Assembly: GCA_028867395.1 (NCBI GenBank)
Contig: JAGWGO010000041.1
Span: forward strand, 1 to 8,955
Direction: 5' to 3'
Source of the DNA: Nitrososphaerota archaeon
GTDB taxonomy: Archaea > Thermoproteota > Nitrososphaeria > Nitrososphaerales > Nitrosopumilaceae
Length of the DNA: 8,955 bases
The stretch's first letter is position 1. Each line of letters starts with the position of its first letter. Under the pieces are notes generated by a model. It did not search any database. It was not told where the DNA came from and was given only the letters and a program-made list of their open reading frames with translations. The translations under genes and the position numbers were made by a program. Positions 1 through 5,149 of this stretch are shown here, piece after piece.

Positions 1-29
1 GATTCAGGTACAAATTAATCTTATTTACG

Positions 30-47
30 ATTCTCATCGTTGATATT
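30..47 (+). promoter_or_regulatory. Palindromic upstream element of the USP gene
   Basis: The sequence reads ATTCTCA-TCGT-TGATATT, two 7-base half-sites separated by 4 bases. It ends 38 bases before the USP start codon and about 10 bases before a TATA-like TTTATGAG at 58-65. The same pattern at nearly the same distance occurs before five other genes of this window, which makes it a likely binding site for a dimeric transcription factor. No regulator can be named from the sequence. Confidence 0.65.
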
Positions 48-85
48 TCTCTTTGACTTTATGAGTATGCCAAACAAAATATTAC

Positions 86-553
86 ATGGTAAAAAAATAT
101 TCACGAATCCTGGTTCCCTTTGATGGTTCAAAATATTCCGAGAGAGCGCTAAATGAAGCAATTGAGATAGCAAAAAATTTTGGCTCCAAACTCTATGTCA
201 TAATGGCAGTATCTACACCAATTATTGAACCACCTGGGATGTATTTTGGATATATTCGTGGAGTAGACATGGATAAAGCATTTGAAGATTACACCAACAT
301 TGCATACGAACGGGCAGAGCGTATTTTACAAGATATTTTAGAGAGATGCAGAAAAAAAGGGGTGGAAGCAAGTTACCGAGTCATTTCCGATAAACCTGGG
401 AAAGCTGTTCTAGATTTTTCAAAAAGAAATTATATAGATCTTATTGTCATGGGAAGCCAAGGATTAAGAGGAATAAAAAAGATCAAAGTTCTTGGGAGTG
501 TCAGTCGCCATGTCTTAGAAAATGCGACATGCCCCATTCTTATAGTGCACTAG
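86..553 (+). CDS. Universal stress protein (UspA-type fold)
   Basis: A 155-residue single-domain universal stress protein, the usual length for the family. It begins with the typical strand ILVPFDGS (residues 8-15), whose Asp13 normally contacts adenine nucleotide. It ends with the phosphate-binding region GSQG (123-126) to GS (137-138) and a final strand CPILIVH. The nucleotide-binding pattern of the family is G-x2-G-x9-G-(S/T); here ten residues separate the second and third glycine, one more than usual, so ATP binding is likely but not certain. Such proteins are cytoplasmic dimers that act in stress adaptation, with targets rarely known. The ATG at 86 has no Shine-Dalgarno sequence but lies 28 bases after the first base of a TATA-like box (58-65), fitting a leaderless transcript. 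An 18-bp palindromic element at 30-47 suggests control shared with hsp20 and cdc48. It converges with the PEBP gene, 36 bases away. Confidence 0.93.
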   Translation: MVKKYSRILVPFDGSKYSERALNEAIEIAKNFGSKLYVIMAVSTPIIEPPGMYFGYIRGVDMDKAFEDYTNIAYERAERILQDILERCRKKGVEASYRVISDKPGKAVLDFSKRNYIDLIVMGSQGLRGIKKIKVLGSVSRHVLENATCPILIVH

Positions 554-589
554 TTCTCAGTTCCTCATGACAAGAGTTTAACCTGAAAT

Positions 590-1027
590 CTATCTTCGAG
601 AATATTTTCCAATCAGACTAGCTTCAGTTAAAATATGTCCTGCCATTGCTTTTTCAAGATCAGCTTTTGATGAACCTTCTTTAAGATTTAAGACTAGATT
701 CAGAGCGTATATCTTGAAAAAATACCGGTGCTTTCCACTGGGCGGGCATGGACCTCCATAAGACTTCCTTCCAAAGCTTGTCTTTCCTTGAGGATAGGAA
801 ATTTTCTCTCCTTTTATAAACCGTGTCTTTTGTGGAGGTATATTCCAAACAACCCAGTGTGTAAATGTGCCCATGGGTGCGTCAGGATCATCCATGACAA
901 TTGCCAGACTCTTTGTTTCCGTTGGCACCTCAGAGATAGCAAGTGGCGGTGAGATATCATCGCCATCGCAAGTAAATTCTGACGGTATAGTGTCGTTGTT
1001 TTCAAAGGCAGTACTTGAAATCTTCAC
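590..1027 (-). CDS. PEBP family protein, YbhB/YbcL (Raf kinase inhibitor-like) type
   Basis: A phosphatidylethanolamine-binding-protein fold of the prokaryotic YbhB/YbcL group. Counting from the GTG at 1027 it has 145 residues. It shows the N-terminal signature SSTAFENNDTIPSEFTCDG, then the first conserved ligand-pocket motif DDPDAPMGTFTHWVVWNIPP (DPDAP at 47-51, His57) and the second, GPCPPSGKHRYFFKIYAL (92-109, His100). The family binds anionic small molecules; the role in archaea is unknown. An ATG at 1093 would add 22 residues (beginning MISSFWLI), but these do not fit the family. The GTG start gives the expected N-terminus and sits about 29 bases after a TATA-like AGATAAAAT (about 1052-1060), with a TGATAAT half-site 40 bases upstream as in the neighbouring promoters. 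No signal peptide remains with this start, so it is probably cytoplasmic. The start is inferred; the family assignment is firm. Confidence 0.9.
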   Translation of the reverse strand: MKISSTAFENNDTIPSEFTCDGDDISPPLAISEVPTETKSLAIVMDDPDAPMGTFTHWVVWNIPPQKTRFIKGEKISYPQGKTSFGRKSYGGPCPPSGKHRYFFKIYALNLVLNLKEGSSKADLEKAMAGHILTEASLIGKYSRR

Positions 1028-1067
1028 TATAAGAGTAAGACATTCTTTGATTTTATCTATTATGGTA

Positions 1068-1074
1068 ATTATCA
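1068..1074 (-). promoter_or_regulatory. Half-site of the shared upstream element before the PEBP gene
   Basis: On the minus strand this is TGATAAT, identical to the proximal half of the palindromic elements before cdc48, hsp20 and the radical SAM gene. Exactly 40 bases separate it from the GTG at 1027, matching the other promoters. The distal half expected at 1079-1085 is not recognisable, so this is a half-site at best. It supports the GTG start over the ATG at 1093. Confidence 0.4.
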
Positions 1075-1312
1075 ACCAGAAAGAAGAAATCATGGCCTTT
1101 GGCAGATTCTTCTAGAAATTTCACACTTTTACCCAATTGTTATAATTGATTAATTTAGTATCTTCTCTAGTTGTTTTATTGTTCCCTTTGATCATACAAG
1201 CCTAAGTGTAATTCCTAATTTTTTTGATAGATTTTCTAGGTCTTGGACTATATAGAAAAATGGATCCAAGACCATTTGCCCCATCGGCGAAGGCCTTCTC
1301 TCTTTACCTTCT

Positions 1313-1498
1313 CTATCGCATCCCTGTTGTTTTTAGGCTCTTTTTCATAAAACAGTTTGCCAAATACCTGAACAGACCACGCATCGATTGGAAATCCACA
1401 TGGGGATTTATTATATCAGACGAGTAATCTCCAATACCAGGCAAATCCCCTAAAGCTACGTGGTAGATGCCATGAGATCCATGCTTCTGTCCGGTCAT
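1313..1498 (-). CDS. Short ORF of unknown function (61 residues), possibly part of a broken gene
   Basis: Begins with an ATG at 1498 that overlaps the TAA stop of the upstream short ORF by one base (TAATG). This arrangement allows translational coupling but also arises when a single gene is broken by a frameshift. The frame is open upstream of this ATG to 1564, so both frames are readable over about 65 bases. The product begins MTGQKHGSHGIYHVAL, has a basic C-terminal part, and matches no family I recognise. A plus-strand ORF covers the same bases. Existence as a protein is uncertain. Confidence 0.25.
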   Translation of the reverse strand: MTGQKHGSHGIYHVALGDLPGIGDYSSDIINPHVDFQSMRGLFRYLANCFMKKSLKTTGMR

Positions 1499-1647
1499 TA
1501 CGAAAATTTGCCAATCGACATATTTGCTTTGCTTCTTTCTACAGCAGTCTTTGTGGGCTTGGCTTCAATAACAATAAAGTGCCTGCTTGAATGAGCAGTC
1601 GAATTATCATCCGAAACTGTCAGACTCACTTCAATTAGTGAAATCAT
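1498..1647 (-). CDS. Short ORF of unknown function (49 residues)
   Basis: An ATG at 1647 opens 49 codons ending in TAA at 1498-1500. The product starts MISLIEVSLTVSDDNSTAH and continues with a second predicted strand FIVIEAKP, which could be the beginning of a beta-rich domain. A TATA-like TTATATGG lies at 1673-1680, about 30 bases upstream, as expected for a leaderless archaeal gene, and GGAAA sits directly before the ATG. It lacks the shared palindromic element. No family is recognised. It could be a small protein, or the first part of a gene continued in another frame by the ORF at 1313-1498. Confidence 0.35.
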   Translation of the reverse strand: MISLIEVSLTVSDDNSTAHSSRHFIVIEAKPTKTAVERSKANMSIGKFS

Positions 1648-1687
1648 TTTCCTCGAACGAAAAGTTGCAATCCATATAAGGATCTTT

Positions 1688-1758
1688 GACGGACGGGTGG
1701 AGACGGTAGCACCTAATTTTTGTTAGGTTGTACTCCCTAAACAGACCCGTTAACCGTC
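1688..1758. repeat. Nested inverted repeat able to form a long hairpin
   Basis: The outer arms GACGGACGGGT (1688-1698) and ACCCGT-TAA-CCGTC (1745-1758) pair over 11 bp interrupted by a 3-base bulge. Inside them GGAG (1699-1702) can pair with CTCC (1733-1736), and ACCTAA (1711-1716) with TTAGGT (1723-1728) around a 6-base loop. Three helices nested in 71 bases are more than expected by chance in AT-rich intergenic DNA. It may be a structured RNA on either strand, a terminator-like structure, or a remnant of a small inverted-repeat element. It lies just upstream of the promoter of the 49-codon ORF. It resembles no RNA family I know. Confidence 0.5.
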
Positions 1759-1851
1759 GTCCCAGTCTTGACATAATTTTGAAATATCCTAAGACTAGAA
1801 AAACATGATCTTAGTAGGTCTTTTCATACATACATGAGTTTTTCTGCCTGT

Positions 1852-1857
1852 AAAAAA
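1852..1857 (-). terminator. Possible T-tract terminator after cdc48
   Basis: A run of six T on the minus strand about 90 bases past the cdc48 stop codon, with further T-rich tracts beyond it. Archaeal termination commonly uses such tracts without a hairpin. This is only a plausible candidate. Confidence 0.25.
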
Positions 1858-1948
1858 GCGTCTGATGAAAAGTTATTTTGAAAGATAGAATTCTAGATTA
1901 GCAGGACGTCGAAGCGAATTTCCCAGACCATGTTGGCGTTAAACAGAT

Positions 1949-4195
1949 TTAGAGCACCCCGCCTTTTGCTGCTTCCGTAGAAAGGCGCGGCTTGCCAAAC
2001 ATTTCTGCTACCCTTTTGTACCAGTCAAGTTCTTGTGGTGACAATGGCTTTATCTTCTTCATAGCTTCTTGTATGTGACGCATGCTTACCTTCAACTCTG
2101 GTGCATGTCGTTCAGCTTCCTTTGCGTCGTTATACTTTGCAACATGTTCACGCATTGCAAGCATCACTGCAGACGACGCAATCGATGCAATATCTGCACC
2201 TGTAAATCCATCGGTAATTTCAGCGAGTTTTTCTACACTTATCTCTTTATCAAGCGGCATTTTCTTTGTGTGGATCTTTATTATTTGAATTCTAGACTGC
2301 AAGTCTGGTGGAGGAAGATATATTATCCTGTCAAACCTGCCTGGCCTCAACAGTGCATGGTCTACTATATCAGGTCGGTTAGTGGCACCTATTACAACCA
2401 CATTTCTCAAGACTTCAAGACCGTCAAGTTCTGTCAAGAGTTGGCTTATCACCCGTTCAGTGACATGTGAATCCCCAAAATCACCACCCCTTATGGGAGC
2501 GATAGCATCTATCTCATCAAAGAAAATTACACACGGCGCAGCCTGTCTTGCCTTACGAAAAATTTCTCTGACTCCTTTTTCTGACTCTCCCACCCATTTG
2601 GATAACAATTCTGGACCTTTTATGCTGATAAAGTTAGATTCGCTTTCATTTGCAACCGCTTTTGCAATCAATGTCTTTCCAGTTCCAGGCGGACCATAAA
2701 GAAAAATTCCTTTCGGCGGTACTGCTCCTGAATAGCTAAAAAGACCGCCGTACTTTAATGGCCATTCTACAGCCTCTAAAAGTTCTCGTTTGACATCCTC
2801 AAGTCCTCCAACATCATCCCATTTTACATTTGGAATCTCGACAAAGACCTCCCTCATAGCAGAAGGTTCCATCTCATTTAGAACGGAGGTAAAATCATCC
2901 ATCTTTACTTGTATCTTTTCTAAAATTTCCCGCGGTATACTTTCTTGGGAAAGATCAACCGAAGGTAATACTCTTCTGAGTGCACGCATTGCAGCCTCCT
3001 TTGCAAGAGCTTGCAGGTCAGAACCAACATAACCGTGTGTCACGTCAGCCAATTTTTCTAGCTTGACGTCATCTGTAAGTGGCATGCCACGTGTATGAAT
3101 CTGCAAGATCTCCAATCTACCATCTCTATCAGGAATGCCAAGCTCTATTTCTCTGTCAAATCTACCGGTTCGTCGAAGAGCAGGATCAATTGCGTTAATC
3201 CTGTTGGTAGCTCCAATCACAACTACCTTGCCTCTGGATGAGAGACCGTCCATCAGAGACAAAAGTTGAGCAACCACACGTCTTTCCACTTCACCCGTAA
3301 CTTCCTCACGTTTTGGAGCTATAGAATCCAACTCGTCAATGAAGATTATAGATGGAGCGTTTGCTTCTGCTTCCTTGAATATCTCTCGTAGGCGCTCTTC
3401 ACTTTCCCCATAGAATTTACTCATTATTTCAGGTCCACCTATAGAATAAAAGTTAGCACTTGATTCGTTTGCTATTGCTTTTGCAAGCAAAGTCTTGCCG
3501 GTACCTGGCGCACCATAAAGTAGTACTCCCTTTGGAGCTTCAACGCCTAGTCTTTTGAAAAGTTCAGGATGTCGTAGTGGAAGGTCAACCATTTCACGAA
3601 CTTTGTCCACTTCGTCTTTTAATCCGCCAATATCCTCATATGTTACTGAAGGAATTCCTCCCTCGCCGGGAGCTTTTGCAATCATTTCGGAGACGATAAC
3701 TTTGGTGTTTTGCTTGACTATCACGGCTCCTGCCGGGACGGTAGATACTACTACCAAGTCTATTCTTTGCCCCATTATTGAAATTGGAAGTGCGTCTCCT
3801 TTGCTTACAAGTTGCCCGTTTAGGATCTCTTCTGCAAGATATTCTTCTACACCACTAATTCTAAGCGGTTCAGTTGGTGCAAGCGTTATAGATTTGGCAT
3901 CACTTACCTTTACTTTTTTTACGTATGCTCTATCACCTATTCCAACATCTAATCTATTGCGAATGTATCCATCTATTTTTACGAGTCCTTTACCAAAATC
4001 GCTGGAATACGCTGGCCAATTAAGAACAGTCGTTTTGTTTTTTCCCGCCGTAATCTCAACTGCGTCGCCCCCTGACAGACCTAATTTTTCTGCAACTTTT
4101 GGATCTATTCGTGCGATCCTTCGACCAACATCGTTTTTGTTTGCTTCTGCTACGATAAGTGAGTCTGACTCTTTCAAGGTTTGACTTTCTTTCAT
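1949..4195 (-). CDS. cdc48: Cdc48/VAT-type double AAA+ ATPase
   Basis: A 748-residue archaeal Cdc48 (p97/VAT), a cytoplasmic hexameric unfoldase that uses ATP to pull proteins apart, typically upstream of the proteasome. The order is an N-terminal double-psi barrel (about 10-95), the second N-subdomain (about 105-175), then AAA domains D1 and D2. Numbered from the ATG at 4195, D1 has Walker A GAPGTGKT (228-235), Walker B IIFIDE (Asp287, Glu288) and pore loop KFYG (260-263). D2 has GPPGTGKT (501-508), VIFFDE (Asp560, Glu561) and pore loop KWVG (533-536). Both have arginine-finger regions (RRTGRFD in D1, RPGRFD in D2); D1 has Thr where Pro is usual. All catalytic residues are present. The C-terminus ends KGGVL and lacks an HbYX proteasome-docking motif. 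A TTG at 4204 is in frame, but the TATA box CTATAAAG (4222-4229) places the transcript start near 4198, favouring the ATG. It has its own promoter rather than depending on hsp20. Confidence 0.96.
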   Translation of the reverse strand: MKESQTLKESDSLIVAEANKNDVGRRIARIDPKVAEKLGLSGGDAVEITAGKNKTTVLNWPAYSSDFGKGLVKIDGYIRNRLDVGIGDRAYVKKVKVSDAKSITLAPTEPLRISGVEEYLAEEILNGQLVSKGDALPISIMGQRIDLVVVSTVPAGAVIVKQNTKVIVSEMIAKAPGEGGIPSVTYEDIGGLKDEVDKVREMVDLPLRHPELFKRLGVEAPKGVLLYGAPGTGKTLLAKAIANESSANFYSIGGPEIMSKFYGESEERLREIFKEAEANAPSIIFIDELDSIAPKREEVTGEVERRVVAQLLSLMDGLSSRGKVVVIGATNRINAIDPALRRTGRFDREIELGIPDRDGRLEILQIHTRGMPLTDDVKLEKLADVTHGYVGSDLQALAKEAAMRALRRVLPSVDLSQESIPREILEKIQVKMDDFTSVLNEMEPSAMREVFVEIPNVKWDDVGGLEDVKRELLEAVEWPLKYGGLFSYSGAVPPKGIFLYGPPGTGKTLIAKAVANESESNFISIKGPELLSKWVGESEKGVREIFRKARQAAPCVIFFDEIDAIAPIRGGDFGDSHVTERVISQLLTELDGLEVLRNVVVIGATNRPDIVDHALLRPGRFDRIIYLPPPDLQSRIQIIKIHTKKMPLDKEISVEKLAEITDGFTGADIASIASSAVMLAMREHVAKYNDAKEAERHAPELKVSMRHIQEAMKKIKPLSPQELDWYKRVAEMFGKPRLSTEAAKGGVL

Positions 4196-4240
4196 GTTAT
4201 ACAATACAGATTAACAGTTTACTTTATAGCATAATTGCAA

Positions 4241-4258
4241 ATTATCAAGATTGAAAAT
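4241..4258 (-). promoter_or_regulatory. Palindromic upstream element of cdc48
   Basis: On the minus strand this reads ATTTTCA-ATCT-TGATAAT. It lies 45 bases before the ATG at 4195 and about 12 bases upstream of the TATA box at 4222-4229. It differs from the hsp20 element (4932-4949) at one of 18 positions, the surrounding sequence being different, so the two genes are probably controlled by the same factor. Confidence 0.75.
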
Positions 4259-4290
4259 GTCAGTAGAAGGCCTGTGGTAATAAATTATCT

Positions 4291-4890
4291 TCAATCTATC
4301 TTTATTGGCTTGCCCTGAGGTCTGGTTTTCTTTTGAAAAATTACTTCCAGTATGCCGTTTTTGTAGCTGGATTTCACAGATTCCATGTCTGCATCTTCTG
4401 GGACCTCGACTTCTTTTTGATATTTTCGTGTTGGTGTGTCGGCCAATATTTCTACTGAATGGTCATGTGAATTTACCTTGATGTTCTCTTTTTCTACTCC
4501 CGGCATCTCAACTACAACTTTGATCTCTTTCTCAGAGGTAATGACATCTGCAAGAGGCTCTCGCTCTGCAGTAAGCTTTGGTCCTTCTGTACTATACGGC
4601 TTGACATTTCCAAACTGACGTACCTGCGGTTTGCCATCTGGGCCTATTGTCACGGAATAGCCATAGACAATTGGGCCTACCTCACGGACCTTTCCTCCTT
4701 CTGGAGTCTCGTACTCTCGAATCAGTTCTTTTGGAGTCTTGGGAAGTTTTTTGAATTGTTCACCGAACATTCTTTCCATTTCTTTCCTGATTTCGTCAAT
4801 GTCTCCAAACATTGAAGGTCCAAAACCAAATCTTGGCCTTCCCCAGAATCGTTTGAACCATTCGTTAAAATCATCGTCCCAACTGCTCAT
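4291..4890 (-). CDS. Small heat shock protein, Hsp20/alpha-crystallin family
   Basis: A 199-residue small heat shock protein, an ATP-independent cytoplasmic holdase that keeps unfolding proteins soluble. Residues 1-50 are rich in Trp, Phe and Gly (WFKRFWGRPRFGFGPSMFG), typical of the disordered client-binding arm. A linker with VYGYSVTIGPDGKPQVRQFGNVKP (75-98), a segment known from longer archaeal Hsp20s, precedes the alpha-crystallin domain (about 110-190) with NGILEVIF (178-185). The C-terminus PIKID contains the IxI motif (196-198) that links dimers into oligomers. The ATG at 4890 has no Shine-Dalgarno sequence; a TATA-like TTAAAATA (4914-4921) lies 31 bases upstream, fitting a leaderless transcript. 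The palindromic element at 4932-4949 is nearly identical to that of cdc48, which lies next on the same strand, so holdase and unfoldase are probably induced together. Confidence 0.95.
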   Translation of the reverse strand: MSSWDDDFNEWFKRFWGRPRFGFGPSMFGDIDEIRKEMERMFGEQFKKLPKTPKELIREYETPEGGKVREVGPIVYGYSVTIGPDGKPQVRQFGNVKPYSTEGPKLTAEREPLADVITSEKEIKVVVEMPGVEKENIKVNSHDHSVEILADTPTRKYQKEVEVPEDADMESVKSSYKNGILEVIFQKKTRPQGKPIKID

Positions 4891-4931
4891 GGTTATTTAC
4901 TCGTTTTACTACATATTTTAATAGACTTCAG

Positions 4932-4949
4932 ATTATCAGGATTGAAAAT
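4932..4949 (-). promoter_or_regulatory. Palindromic upstream element of hsp20
   Basis: On the minus strand this reads ATTTTCA-ATCC-TGATAAT. It lies 41 bases before the hsp20 ATG and 10 bases upstream of the TATA-like box at 4914-4921. It matches the cdc48 copy at 17 of 18 positions. The symmetry (ATTWTCA against TGATAAT) suggests binding of a dimer; activator or repressor cannot be decided from sequence. Confidence 0.75.
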
Positions 4950-4992
4950 CACGTACTCTCTTTACTCGGACTGCAAACCTGAGATTGGACGG

Positions 4993-5010
4993 ATTCCCAC
5001 CGTTGATAAT
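4993..5010 (+). promoter_or_regulatory. Palindromic upstream element of the metK leader
   Basis: Reads ATTCCCA-CCGT-TGATAAT. The proximal half is identical to the other sites, and the distal half ATTCCCA is identical to that of the radical SAM promoter. It is 135 bases from the metK ATG, too far for the pattern seen elsewhere, but exactly 40 bases from a GTG at 5051, with a TATA-like TTTTTATC at 5022-5029 between them. This predicts transcription starting near 5051. Confidence 0.55.
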
Positions 5011-5031
5011 GAGATTGATTCTTTTTATCGC

Positions 5032-5041
5032 ATCAATTGAT
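5032..5041. repeat. Perfect 10-bp palindrome ATCAATTGAT in the metK promoter
   Basis: It lies between the predicted TATA-like box (5022-5029) and the predicted transcript start (about 5051), where bound protein would block initiation. The neighbouring sequence repeats GATTGATT (5013-5020) and TTGATTGATT (5037-5046). It may be a second operator specific to metK, or chance in AT-rich DNA. Confidence 0.35.
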
Positions 5042-5050
5042 TGATTTTTT

Positions 5051-5149
5051 GTGAGAAATCCAAGATCTAAAAGACACAAAATGATCACAATAAACAAAAA
5101 TTTGCAAATGTCTTATGCTGAACAGCAGAACAATATCGGTTGTCTATGA
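5051..5149 (+). CDS. Possible 32-codon leader ORF upstream of metK
   Basis: A GTG at 5051 opens a frame of 32 codons whose TGA (5147-5149) overlaps the metK ATG (5146-5148) as ATGA, the classic arrangement for translational coupling. The peptide would be short, basic at its N-terminus (MRNPRSKRHKMITIN) and contain Met at positions 1, 11 and 20. Its start is correctly spaced for a leaderless gene: 29 bases after the first base of TTTTTATC (5022-5029), and 40 bases after the palindromic element at 4993-5010. metK itself has no convincing TATA box at the usual distance and no Shine-Dalgarno sequence, so ribosomes may reach it by re-initiation after this ORF. Alternatively this is simply an untranslated leader of about 95 bases. 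No homology is recognised. Confidence 0.4.
   Translation: MRNPRSKRHKMITINKNLQMSYAEQQNNIGCL

Larger units (their letters stand above)
1100..1948. other. Gene-poor stretch of about 0.85 kb
   Basis: No recognisable protein family or stable RNA was found here. It contains two short minus-strand ORFs (1313-1498 and 1498-1647), a competing plus-strand ORF of 55 codons from an ATG at 1260 (to 1427) behind a TATA-like CTATATAG at about 1249-1256, a T7 tract near 1219-1225, and a nested inverted repeat at 1688-1758. The mixture of short ORFs on both strands with no family match fits either decayed coding sequence or small lineage-specific genes. I searched by eye for tRNA, RNase P RNA and SRP RNA signatures and saw none. 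Confidence 0.5.

Noticed and set aside
728..1115. Plus-strand ORFs over the PEBP gene
   Set aside because: They are shadow frames of the well-supported minus-strand PEBP gene.
1603..1609. ATTATCA half-site
   Set aside because: It lies inside the 49-codon ORF, has no second half and no start codon at the expected distance. About one such chance match is expected in the window.
1862..1868. CTGATGA resembling box C of a C/D guide RNA
   Set aside because: No box D, D' or C' is found at suitable spacing on the same strand, so there is no complete C/D RNA.
3555..4184. Plus-strand ORF of 209 codons
   Set aside because: It is antisense to the N-terminal half of cdc48, has Ser/Thr-rich composition typical of a shadow frame and no family features.
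4205..4290. hsp20-cdc48 as a single operon
   Set aside because: The spacer contains a complete promoter (element 4241-4258, TATA-like 4222-4229) for cdc48, so separate transcripts are more likely; read-through is not excluded.
5051..5145. AdoMet riboswitch in the metK leader
   Set aside because: Only short local inverted repeats (ATTTGCAAAT at 5100-5109, GCTGAACAGC at 5117-5126) are seen. No known SAM riboswitch core is recognisable, and these classes are not expected in archaea.
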